Part shown: in pieces, positions 13,075 through 26,700 of the stretch
How the letters are laid out: the number at the start of each line of letters is the position of its first letter
How positions within the stretch are numbered: position 1 is the first letter of the stretch
From: Hemibagrus wyckioides
Taxonomy: Eukaryota > Chordata > Actinopteri > Siluriformes > Bagridae
NCBI RefSeq assembly: GCF_019097595.1
Contig: NC_080718.1
Span: forward strand, 19,570,157-19,634,156
Length of the DNA stretch: 64,000 nucleotides
Direction: 5' to 3'
The notes under the pieces: generated by a model
Seen by the model: only the letters and a program-made list of their open reading frames with translations
Told to the model about the DNA's origin: nothing
Database searches by the model: none
Position numbers and translations under genes: made by a program

Positions 13075-16000
13075 GTCATCAAACATTCTTACTAAACTAC
13101 ACTGAGCTACTAGTTCCTCAAGTTCCTCAAGTACTAGTTGATAATACAGTATCAACATTTACAATATTTACTGTCCAGTGTCACCCAAATGAAGATGGGT
13201 TCCCTTTCCTAGCCTGAGCCTCTCAAAGTTTCTTCCTCATATCATCTCCGGGAGTTTTTCCTTTACACCATCGCCTCAGGCTTGCTCCTTAAGGATAAAG
13301 TAGTAACTTAAGTATAAATTTTATAATTTTTTCCTATGCTTCTATACTTCTGTAAAGCGGCTTTGAGACAATATCCATTCTTCCGAACAAAAATAATAAA
13401 CAAATAAACACTTTCGCTCACAATTATTCTTGAATAATATTGAATGAGTCCAAAAATATTGAATATATATTGAATCAGGAGGTCAGGACTAGAGAACGAT
13501 TTGTGAGTAGGATTAAGGATTAAGATTCGATTTTCTACGCTCCATATCACCAGATAATCTTGGAAGATTTCAATTAAGACTAGGCTAAAATTGGGTCAGC
13601 GTTTATGACTGGCCTCAAAACCGTCCTGATTATCCCCCAGTAGCCTAGACATAGGAACATAAGCCAAACTAATGGTCGTGATTAATAAAATATCTGCAAC
13701 AACTCGAATTAATACCAAGAAACATTCAGACCCAGTCAGCCTCACTTAGCAAACTAGATCAAAAAATTTTGCCATTGGGGTGAGTAAACCGCCAGAATAT
13801 AAATACATAAATAGCTTTTTAAATAAAACATAACCCCAGCCCACCACACCACCCCATTCTCCTAAACACCCAGAATTTCTATTGCTAAATCTCATTAATT
13901 TCTAAATATCACTGATTTCTAAATATCACCGATTGATCTCAAGTTGTTTTTAATGGTTTGATTTTATTTCTCACTACAGTTTTTTGTTATTTATAACATT
14001 TGGAAAGTAGCACCATTTCTGTTATCGGGGATAGTAACATGCCTTTTCCTCTGGGTCTCTGAGAAATGATGTTTTCCCCTCGTGTAAACTTGCAACACCA
14101 CAGGTATGTCTATGCTAGGTTAGGACCCTAAAGCAGAGGAATGTTCTTGAAGATTATAAAATTGGTGGTTATAGTGACCTCAATATTATCCAAAACACCC
14201 AGAATAATGTATTTTTAGTTTTATACAGCCTGGGGTCGAACTGACCCCAAGGAACACTGACACCACAAAATGTGTACAGGACACTGAAAATATGATATGA
14301 TCATAATAATAATGATAATAATAATAATATTAATAATAATGATAATTTTATGTTTACCTGGTAAACTCTATTAAATTAGGAAAAGTCTTTAAATACACAG
14401 CAAAAATAAAAATCAAACATATTTAGAGTTTAAATTGAATTAAATTGACCCCAAGGATAATAAGAGGGTTATGGAATTTGCTATTCATGTAAATCTGTTA
14501 AATTCAGCTCCTTCTTATGTTTCTAAGCGAGTTCATTTACACCCCAAGACGACTAATTAATATAAACCTCTACTGACCGGCTTCAAATCATATAATCTGT
14601 AAAGAGTTACTCCACTTTTATATACAGATTGCACTGTCGAGCTTAAACAGCTCGTGTATTTCAAACACACATACAAATGTAATGATTTTGAGAATTAAAA
14701 CTCTATAAATTATTTTATATTAAATGCATTAACTAAAGAAATATTACATTTGAAGGAAAAAAAGCAATTCATCATAAGTCCATAAATTAAGACAAATAAG
14801 TCATTCAATTAAGAAGAAACTCAACTTTTTTTTCTCATTTGGCTTTGGTTTTGGACCTTTTTAATAGCAGATTTTTTATTTGCATATAAAATTGCATAAA
14901 ATATTATTTAAAAAAAAAAAATAAATAAATAATAATAATAATAATTGCAAATCCAGTAAAAATGTTTTAGTTCAGTTTAGCTTGTGCAAACCCTTACAAA
15001 CAACTCCACACCAAGCCTAATTAATTGAAAATAATTATTAATATTAACAACAAGCAAAAACTGTTGTAATAATAATATTTGTCCATAAATGTTATACTTT
15101 TAAGCTAGTCCTTCTCTATACCGTGATCGTTCACTAATTAACAGTAGGTCTGCTTCTACCGTTTCTAAATATATTGAATCACGGCAGATTATCAAATATC
15201 GAATCGTTGCTTAATAAATCAAAATCGTATCGTGTGGACAGCTGTAGATTGTCATGTACACTCAGCCAGGCTTAAGCTCCACGTAGCATCCTGTTAATGC
15301 TGTTACACACACTGCCCCTTTCACTGAGCATGACTAGGCAGGAAGAAGCAGGAAATTAATTAAAGTGCCTTGAATGACAGTATGCTCAAGGGCACATAAG
15401 ACCATCATACTCTCACCGTGCCTCACACACACACACACACACTTTAACCCCACCCTCTTCTGTATCCACTGCATCCATCAATGAATGAGTAGGCGAGACA
15501 TGGTTTTAATGGGTCCTTCCATTATATCAGCTCAGGCCGTGTGTGTAATGGGATTGGTTCCCTGCGTGCACAGAACCGCCTGGATAGAAGGACCTCTGTG
15601 ACAATACATGTAAGGTCAAACAAATTGTGTTTCATAAAATTTCCCAAACACCTTCAGGGCCTGACACACACGCGCACACACACACACACATACTCTTAAT
15701 ACAGCAGTGCTGTCTGAAGTACACAGAGAGGCATTGTTGGATGCATGAGGACCCTCTTGTTTTTTTTTTTCCCCAATGCCCTTTACTTAACAGGACTGAA
15801 TCCTCCCATGACAAGGTGACACACTACAGCACAGACTACACAAGCTGAGAATCATGGGTCAGTGTTCAGGGTCAAATACCAACTATGAATGACTTTTAGT
15901 AAAGATCCTACAGTTAAAAAGTCACACTGGTATTCTACTGGTCTACACCAGCCAGTATTAGACCGATTGTGCGGCAGACAAGGTCAAAATCCAACGCTTT

Positions 16001-16753
16001 TACCACAGGGCTTGCAATAATACATTTCAAACCTGTAAGTAATTGTGCACTCGTTATGTAAGCACCTAATAAATTAGTAAAGTAGCCCTGAAATTCTATG
16101 GATCCCTGGTGGGGCTGTTGCTTGTCTGCCTCATTAAGCAGTTATTTAAAATGACACTGAATGAGTTTGTACAGGAATGGTGGCAGGCAGACCCAAGCAA
16201 AGCCACATGTGTCAACTATTGCAACTATTCTAGTGAGATTAGACACACACAAAAAGTACATACTTTTTCAGACCATTTGCAGCTCTTGCTTATGTTTAAC
16301 AAGACAATGCTAACATGAACCTGCCACATCTGTACAAGATTATAGAGAATATTAAATTTAATGCTTTTTTTTTTTTCCTAGAATCTCAAATGGTTTTAAA
16401 TTGAGGCATATATCGCACTGCGTAGGTCGTAACCTCTTATAAACACACAGCGGAACCCAAAAGTCTCAGACCGGTGGAAATCTCCATCAGTGAAAAATCA
16501 GGAGATAGACGTCATATCCATTTTCCTGGTTATACAACTGCACCTTTTAACCACTTTTTGTAGACAGATAAAGAAAGGAAATTATTTATGATCACACTTT
16601 CCCGGTGTCACCCAGATGAGGATGGTTTCCCTATTCAGTCTGGATCCTCTCAAGGTTTCTTCCTAATGTTGTTTCAGGAAATTTTCCCTCACCAACGTCA
16701 CCTCTGGTTTGCTCATTAGGGATGCATTTGAAAATGTAAAATTTATTTCCCGA

Positions 16754-16829
<76 letters not shown>

Positions 16830-17285
16830 ATATCTGTTAAGCTTTGTCAAAATGTCTGTTAAAATACACTTTTTCGAGACAAATTAGATCATCACCGTCA
16901 TCTTCAGTGAAAAACAGAATCTTCGAAAATATTTCTTAATACGTCCCTCTTTAATGACAGTGTGCACTCCAGCTGGCATGGACTCCACAAGTTTGTGTAA
17001 AACCTGATGATCCATGTTAGCTCAAATCCATTAGGGTGCCGTCTGAACATGTGCTGCAGTGGAAGAGATGAAACTCAAGAAAAATCTGACCTTTTGTCCA
17101 AATGTTAATGACATACTTATAATATTACATTTAAATAGTGACCTACAAATAGTACAGATTCTTGAATATGGAACAGAGAAGATATTAAACATTTCTTGTC
17201 TTTTTATTTTACTTTTTTTCCCTGAACTGTAAAACCTTTGTTCCAGGTTTATTTATCATTTATTATTTTTTTAATTTTTAAATGG

Positions 17286-17370
<85 letters not shown>

Positions 17371-17389
17371 TTATTTCTATATTTTTATC

Positions 17390-17450
<61 letters not shown>

Positions 17451-20400
17451 TATATATATATTTATATATATATATATAAAATCATTTTCGTAATTAATTA
17501 TTTCTTTCCTAAATATATAATATAATTTAATTTCACTAAGTAAATTAAATATTAGATGCTTTTTTTTTTCTTCTTTCTCGACTACAAATGGCCATCACTA
17601 GTGACCATATCACACCTTTATTCCACACTTGTGTTTATTTCTCGTCAATGATATTGCGGTCCCATATATTAAGATGCTCTTTTCCTGGTGAAATCACTGT
17701 AAAATGTCTGTACACTTCCCCAGTGATGTGCACATCTCAGATTGAAGTCACTATTACACAAGCCAGGCAGGTTCTGTGTGTTATGGAATGTGATATACAG
17801 CAATAGCTTACACTGACCATTGTGTTCTAGCCATAACAGTTTACTTTGTGGTCGCGCAAGCCACAAAACAATGATGACCTCTCTGAGAAAGTTACAGCAC
17901 TGTGGGAGGAACAGAGGAACCTTTCAACACCTTACATCGCACAAAACTGTTGCTTCCCTCCTTTTTTTTTTTTTCTTTTTTAGAAATGAAGACATGTGAG
18001 CTGAGAGGTCTGAGGTCTCCTAGCCTGCAGTGCACACATGAGGCTAGCCGTGATTCATTTACACTGACAGGGCCGTTTTCACAGATAGGCTCGAGCATAA
18101 ATATGCCATGCCGCACAGCTGGAAAATGTAGAAAATCATCAGGGTTAAAAAGTGTAGAGATTAACGTTTCACGAGTTTCCTCTTAAATGTATATTATTAC
18201 GTAAACACGGGGCAGACGTGAGGTGGGTTGAACCTGTGCATGGCCAAAGCAAGCACAAAGCCAGGGTTTCACCGTGCTCCCGTAGCCGGGAAAAAAAAAA
18301 GTATTTCCAGACTAACATGCATGGAAAAGTGTGAGCTGAGGGAATGGAGTCCTATAGCAACAAATGCTTTCATAGTTCAGAAGTGAGTTATCTGGACTTC
18401 TCTATTAAATGCTAACGGTCGTTAGATAACATCTCCTCAGAAAGAGAAAAATAATCATCCCATGTCCTGACATGACTTAAAGCAAAGTCATAAACAAGTA
18501 GGAACCGGCATGTATCTTTCTCACACTTCTTACAGAGGAAGAATATGAAAATGAATCCATCTCTGTCTGAACACTCACCACAACAATACTGCTTAACTTT
18601 GGTCTGGCCAAATGCTTTCCTGATTAATACTCATCACTCATTATACCGAAGGGAAGAAAAAAAAAAACAGCACAAAGATCCATCTTCAGAATCCCTGTCA
18701 ACAGCTCCGGCAGCTCAGAAGTCTTCCTCCCCCCCTTCTCTTCTTAAGCAGACAGAAAAAAAAGCAAGGCCTCAGGTTTGACACACTGTCCAGACTCCAG
18801 ACTCTGTTTTTGTAAGGCTGCTTATGGCTTCAGCAGCAGGAGGTGTAGGGTCTGCCACAAATATTTCTCCCAGGGAATGCTTTCCAAAACAAAACACTGA
18901 AAGTCATCAGTGCCTTTTTCTTTCTTTTTTTTTTGGGCAGGAGAAGTCGGTGGGAGCTGATTGAGAGCTATCGCTCACACTCCATGTGAGGAGAGAAGAG
19001 CAGATCGAGCCAAGAACTAATGAAGGAAGCGAATGTCTCTGTGATCTGAAGCTCTCGGAGCTTCACAGCCTCTTTATTTCTGCCTTAGTAAAACTATGCT
19101 GTTGTTGGACGGGCTCCAGGTCTGAGCGTTTTATTGGTAAGCCCACATTCCCGCAAAGTGCACTGGCTGCTCTTGCTATGTGCACTCAAACTTGTTTATC
19201 TATGTTTCAATAATTACACAAAACTCGAGATTTTTTTTTTTCATAACGTGAAGAGAGCCTCTGAGGGCAATTTCTATTAACTCAAAATTCAACGATATTT
19301 CGGAAGGTCTTTCAGATTACTTTATCCCGACTTCCACATTTCCCCTGCATATTGATTGTAGTGTATCAGCCTGAAAGCTGCAGTGGCTCAATCACAATCG
19401 CCTAATGGTGCAAAAAAAAAAAAAAAAAAAAAAAGTCTAAACCTGGCTTACAGAGATCTGATGCAAATAACTCCGAGCTATGTCTACAACTCATCTTAAT
19501 AGCCGAGCGCAACTGATAAAAAGGGGCTAAAAAAAATCTGTTTCAACAGTGTTCAAGCGGTGTTGGCTGCTCATGCCGTCAGCAAACCGAGATAAGGCCT
19601 ATCTCTCTCCATCATCACTAAACAAGATTGAGCAGAAAAATACAAATTACAAAGGCTGTAGGCAAAGCTCTTTATCTACTGTTTGGGGGAGTTTGATCAT
19701 GGCTAAGGAAATGGCTCTGTGTGTCGAACAGATCCTGTCCCACCACTTCCACTTGGGTATGAAACAATGCGAGCGGCTACTATCTGAGCCACACCGCTAT
19801 CCTTCCGCATGTGGAAAACAAGCAGAAACCTCACCCATTCCTAACACTACAGAAACAACTCTGTCTGTTGAAACATGATAAATTCAGAAAACAACAGCAT
19901 GCGCAGGAGATGATGGCTATAAACGCATGTTCATATCGTGGGAGGATCTGGGCTTTACTCTGCTTCACAGGCTGTCCGATTGACACATATCCATTCATTC
20001 GTTTTCATTTACGTATTACGGATCGCATTTTATTCAGCTTTTAAACAGCTTGTTTTTGTATCCAATGCATCCTCCTTAACAGGTCCTCCTTTTTGTTTCG
20101 AGCTCAGCACCATTTCAGCAATAATGTGACAGTAATCACAAAGAGTTTAGATTTGGATTTTTTCCACACTAGCGCACAGCACACGGGACACCTCGGTGCA
20201 GGCGTACAATCGATCAGCGTGGCTCAACAGCTCGCTGGCCTGCGGCCTCACAGCGGGAGAGCTCCACCAGCGCCAACCTTCTGAAGGCTCCGGATAAAAG
20301 TTAGCCCCTAGCGCCGAGGCCCAGACACGAACAGACGAGTAAAAGGAGGAAAAACAAACGCGTGTTTTGGGTCGGCCTGATGGACCCTGCTCTCAGGAGG

Positions 20401-21221
20401 CCCAGTGCTCGTCTGATGATGTCGATAATGGAGGCCGCTCGGGCCCAGGAGTGCACTTAAACACCAGGATTAGCTCAGCCAAAACGCCTGTGTTTTTAAT
20501 ACACACAGACGGAAGGAAGTGTTCGCCTACAAAGCGACGGAGCGCTGCTCTTCTGTGGCTTTTCATGACAGGTCAGATGGTGGAGGGGGAAGAGGAACAG
20601 AAAAAAGACACAGGTACATCCTGGCTCTGGAAATCAACTAGCAAAATAATCATCCTCTTTTCTTAAAAAACAAAAAAAGAAATATGGCCGAGAGAGGGAT
20701 ATGAATTTTCTAGAATGTCTAGTAGTATGAGTCTAAATCAGATTTATAGAAGTCAAAATGGAGACCAAGTCATTAATTCATGTTTTACATAGAAGACAGC
20801 GAGCACGCTAAACCACACATAAACCACAAAGTTCCAGGCTTTTTTTTTTAATTTTTTATAGAATTAAATAACTTAAAATGCTGGAGCTGACATGGAGTAC
20901 GTTTCACTGCATTTTTTGTACCTAAAAACATGTTGAACGGCCTTGACGTGACATGAACCTACAAAAAAAAATATCCTTTACCTTTTATTGGCAAACCGCA
21001 AAAACGTATGCTATTATATATCAAAGATCAACATGTTCTTTATCCCACCATGTTATTTGTAGCCTCACTTAAATCCCTGGAAGTGCTGAGGGTGAAATGT
21101 TCAACCTGATTAAAATCCTAAAGAGTTTCCAGCACCAGTATGTGATATACCAAGTTAAAGCGGTAAGCGATGCTAACAAATCATATGACAGAGAACCTCT
21201 GACCTGACCTTTGACCTACAG

Positions 21222-21254
<33 letters not shown>

Positions 21255-23432
21255 CATGAGGATGTGCACACACAAGCAGAGGATTTGGGATGGCCACATG
21301 TAATGTTGTGAAGCTCCTGCAGTGATGTGTTGACTTTTGATCACTGGGAAGAAACTTTATTCACTCTTACGGTATCAATATCGCTGCTTCTCAAAAAAAA
21401 AAAAAAAAAACGTTAAACATCATCTTTTATTTCCGTTCTTGTATCTCCTGCTCGAGAGTTTTTAATCCTTTTACGAGGATCACGAGGCACGGTGGACGTT
21501 TAATTCGGCCGCTGATTTATTAGACACGCACTTAAAGCAAAGAGTACATCAATCTTGGGCATATCCCTGAAATCAGCGCGCACATAAAGAAATGAAAGAT
21601 CTCTCCACTGACAAAACTGTTATCTCTCTGTCTAAAAGCTAGGTTCAGAGATCAGGCTCGTCGGTGCACGGCCCGGCTGCGTGGTGTCTCTCAGATTACA
21701 CACATCAAAAGCCTGAGAGCCACCGAGAGGAGGAGGGACGAGAGCAAGGCCACATTGTCACCACACGATTAACATCACTGCTGAAAAAGATGCTGCCCCC
21801 CCCCATTAACAATACTGCCAAAGAAAATGATACCTTCTTTTGATTTCTGAAAAGGACAAGCAATTCTTTAGGAAAAAAGGAGGGGGGAAAATAAAAGAGC
21901 AACGCTGCATGTAGCGCGGGTCGGACGCAGCTATAGGTGGCACTGTTGCATCACAGTTCACGCGAGTCTTCCTCACACACTTCACCCACTACACCGAGCG
22001 AAAGGGGTGTTTCAGTACACCACCTAAAAATATTCTTTCATCTATGTTCAAGTGTCATTTCCCCAAAAGATTTTAATAACATCTAATTATTTCAAACTGC
22101 TAGGATGGATCTTTCAAAATATCACACTTCCCAAACAGAACACATTTTTGATGCTAAAACTGCTCTTTTCCTGGGAGAGTGATTCAACAGTTAATTATCG
22201 TAGAGGCTGGGGTTTTTTTTTTTGTTTTTTTTTTCATCCCCTCTGCCACAAATCAAACTCCAACTCGCGAACGCTGAGTGGAAAACATCTTGAAATGCAG
22301 CACACAGGCAAACATAGTGGGAGCAAACTCACTGATGTTAAACGAGCGTACATAAAACTAAAGTAACTCGTTTGTACGTGAAAAAAAATTATTTTTTGGT
22401 AGTCCATCTGACCGTCTTAGTTTGGATATAAGGAGAGGGTGATATAATCCAACCTCACACCTTATTAACAGGGAAGCGAAGTTTTGTGTTGTGTCTTATA
22501 GTGAAAGTGAAATTGCTCTACAGCAACTGATAGAACTCGCTATGAGAAAGACAATTTCCTATTTTCTTTCCTTCAACTATTTGTCTTGAAATAAAAATCC
22601 TAAACAGAACGGGTGAACAGAGACTCGTGTGTTGTTCCTCTAAACGCAGAGAGGAAATTAGTGTTTATCATATGCAGGCAGAAGTCCACAGATCATCCAA
22701 AGTGTGGAAAAAGTATAAAGACGACAGGTCGAATGGCCCTCAGTGGCCTAAAAACAACAACAACAACAACCACCTGTGGGACATCCAGTAATGAGATGGG
22801 TTAGAAGCATGCTGGAAGAATACTATGGTGGCTCACACTGACCAAAATAATGCAGAACTCAGCTAAAAACAGCAACGGTGAAAAACATAGACCTTCTGTG
22901 GAGTGTTAAAGCAAAAAAAAAAAAAAAAGCCCGAGAGGGGAAAAAAGGAAGATGTGGCCCTGAGGCAGGATCATGAGCTCTGGCCTTTGCGTTCTGGTCA
23001 TGTCCAATGAGAGAGTGACGGTGAACGAACATGTTTGCCCAAAAACGTACAGAAAGAGCATTTCCCCTTCCTGTTTACATCGTGTCAGGCCGTCTATCCC
23101 CCTATTCCAAAATAACAAGCGGTAAAAATTTGATGGCGCTCAGGTTGAAGGCGCACTAAAGGCGCAGGATGATCTGCAGTGTCCAGTGCAGGTAGGAGAG
23201 GATGTTCACTCTGTCAGGAAGAGAACTTTTTAACTCTGATTAACTCTCTCATGGCCGAAAGAAGCATGGTGAAGTGAACAAAGTACATCAGGCAAGAGAC
23301 CTGACAGACATCTCATAACACAACCTGGTCATGTCATATTAGACCCTCAAAATTAATATCCTCTAACTCCACATGAAGAAAAAAAAATTCTCCATTCCAC
23401 AACATCCTTATCTAAGTATGATTTCTGTGAAA

Positions 23433-23476
<44 letters not shown>

Positions 23477-23653
23477 TATATTATATATTTTTTAAATTCT
23501 TCTGTCGAACCACAATTCAAAAGCAGTGTCTGATTTTCATTAGTCAATTTCCTGTAAAATTTTATTTATTATTACTTTTGTCAGTTTCAAGTTATTTCAC
23601 TAACCATTGTGGGTTTTTCTTTCTTTAATGGAAGGGTACCAACAATTTTGTCC

Positions 23654-23731
<78 letters not shown>

Positions 23732-26700
23732 ACACTGTCGCATGGTTGGACATGCAATGACATGCCATGCATAGCACCAGGTGTGTTAAAACGAGTTCAT
23801 CATGTGTGTGAGGTGAGAGAGACAACTCCATGTGTGCACAAAGTAATGGAATGAATCATATAGAAATGTTCTGTAAATAAAGTTACATTATTTTGCTAAA
23901 AACTTTTTCCATATGTATAGAGACTTTGGGGATATCATGTGCATTTCACATCAAATTTTGCATAAATCTACACTCTGTACACCCACCGAAAGCACTGTGG
24001 CCTCCATGATACTTTAATGGAGCTACCAGGACTCCTACTTCCTATAACCGGCTGTTCAGCCAAACTAGGAATCAGGGGAGAAGGGTCTTGATACAAGAGG
24101 TGACCAAAAACCTGATGGTCAATCATTTGTGGAGCTGGGCGAAAACTTTGCTGCAACGCTCTGATCTGGGCAGTATGGCAGAGTGGCCAGATGGAAGCCT
24201 CTCCTCTGTGAGGAGGCAGATGAAAGCCTGCTTGGAATTTGCAAACAAGCAGCTAAAGGACGAGATCCTCTGGTCTGATGAAACAAAGACTGAACTGTTT
24301 GGCCTCGATTCCAAGCGTCATGTCTGAATGAAACCAAGCACTGCTCATCACCTGTGCAATACCATCCCCTTGCTGAAGCATAGTGTTAGTAGCATCATGT
24401 TATGGGGGTGGGGATGGAGCTTTTAGCAGAAAGAACTGGGCACTGGTCAGGGTAGAAGAAAAGCTAAACACAGCAAAATACAGAGATATCCCTCTTGTTG
24501 CAGAGCACTCAAGACCTCAGACTAGGCTTGACAGGATAATGACTCTAAGCACAAAGCCAAAACAATGTAAGAGTGGCTTAGGGACAGTTCTGTGAATGTT
24601 CTTGAGACGCCAAGCCAGAGCCCAGATTTGAAAAAAAACATTACTAGAGATATTTGAAAACGGCTGTCCACCGACGGTCCTAACAGAGCTTGAGAGGATC
24701 TGTAGAGAAGGACGGCAGAAAATCCACAAATCCAGGTGTGCAAACCTGTTGCATTGTACACAAATAGAGCTGAGGCTGTAGTCGCTGCCAAAAGAGCTTC
24801 AACTAAGCAATGAGTTAGGGGTCTGAATACATACACTACTAACAAAACGTTAAGGATATTTGGCTTTTGGGTAAAATTTATGGAAAATGTAAAAAGGTTC
24901 ATGCTACAGTGATATTATATCATGAAAGTAGGGCATTTAAGTAGAAGCATGCAATGGTGATTTCCTCATCTCAAACAATTTATTGAAACAAAATCCAACA
25001 ACAGTGGTGGGTATACCACAACAAAAAATGTCAATGTCTCAATAATTTGTCATGTGCCCTTGACCATCAATTACACCTTGACAGCGACGTCTCATGCTGT
25101 TCATGAGTCGACTTATTGTCTGCTGAGGCATGGTATTCCACTCTTCTTGAAGGGTGGCCCTCAGGTCATTGAGGTTCTGGGGTGCAGGGTTACGAGCCTC
25201 TACATGGCGACTCAGATGTCTGATGCATAGCGCTCTCCTTGACGTCTCCAACATTGTTGGCGGCCATCATTTCTGCACAACGTAATCGACTTTCATCAGA
25301 GAACAGCATTGAGGCCCACTGGTCCCTCGTCCAGCGTAAATGCTCCCTGGCCTGGTGGTGTGGTCAGGTACCCTTGCAGGTCGTCTAGCACGCAGACCAC
25401 GCTGATGTAATGATTTCGAATGGTCTGACGAAACACTTGGGTGTCTCTCACCTCCCTTAAATGTGCCTGGAGTTGAGTGGCATTCATCATCCGGTTCCGC
25501 AGGGCACTGTTCACAATGAAGCGGTCATCAACGTGGGATGTGGACAAAGGACGTCCACTTCTATGCCTTTCTGTGACTCTTCCAGTCTCTCTGTATCTCT
25601 GTCACAACCTGCTGATGACACTCTGTGACACTCTAAGCTCAGTGGCCACTTCCCTTTGAGAACATCCTGTTTGAAGCCTCGCAATGGTGAGGTACTGTTG
25701 ATCAATAGTGTCGTCTTGGTCTCATGATGTCAAAATGTGAACAGCATGATGAAGAGCACTGTTTAAATACCAATTCTAATTGAACCAGAAAATTTATTGG
25801 TCGATTCATGGATCAAACACCAGTTGTGAATTTTGCCGTTAAGCACCTTGTTAGAGAACAGCAAGTTATGCAAAAAGTACTGAAACACTGAACAGTTGGA
25901 CATGTGCATTCAAAAGTGTAGAGAAGGTCAAATTAAGTTCACCTGTAAAGGTTATAGTGCATTTTAGGTGCATCCTGAAATTTCACCCGAAAGCCGAATA
26001 TCCTTAACTTTTTGTGAGTAGTGTGTGTATATATACACACGTCACACCACAGATTTGTACCTAAGCCAGTAATCAGGTCATTCATTAAGAGACTGTTATG
26101 CTGCATTACAAGAAAACTATTGTCAACTTTTGTCAGAACTAGATCCTGGAACGTTAATGCAAGTGTGGTTAAATAATGAATTATGACAGAGCTTTGTCTT
26201 TGACTTAGCTGATATAAACTTTCTCAATGAAATTAAATAAAAAGTTACATTCATGCAGCAGATAGCTGATGAAACCATATTCAGTACATTGTCCTGGAGG
26301 CAGATTCTGCAAGTCACCACAGCTGAAGACTCAAATCAAATGACCGGACTTGTGTAACCACAATCACAATGTTCATAACTTAGGACAAAAATACTTGTCG
26401 TGCTTCAACATGCTGTTCACACATCAGTAACCTGAGACCTGCCTTATTTTAACATGCATGTACTTGACAGGGTTGTCTCTTGAGCCTAAAGAAAAAAAAA
26501 TCATGTCATAGAGAACAGGACTTTCTCTATTGTTAATTATTAAGTGCTGTGTATTAGCAGCCACTTTATTAGGAACACCTGCATCAGCCACTAATGCAAT
26601 GCATAAAATCATGCCGATACAGGGTATAAGCTTAATAAGTTAATGTTCACATCAGACTATAGAATCGGGGAAAAAATGTGTCTGTGGCATAGTTGTTAGT

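Noticed and set aside
14225..14475. Paired GGGGTCGAACTGACCCC and TTGACCCCAAGGATAATAAG motifs suggesting a MITE
   Set aside because: The motifs recall a fish repeat, but the ends are not inverted copies of each other and no target duplication is visible.
16445..17090. Possible additional DNA transposon between CCCAAAAGTCTCAGACC and a transposase-like GCTGGCATGGACTCCACAAG
   Set aside because: No matching right terminal repeat and no readable transposase; two common repeats interrupt it, so I could not define an element.
17238..17450. Ile-Tyr-rich plus frame
   Set aside because: Pure (TA)n repeat translation.
24522..24902. 126-codon minus frame
   Set aside because: Antisense of the decayed Tc1-like transposase, running into the next element's terminal repeat.
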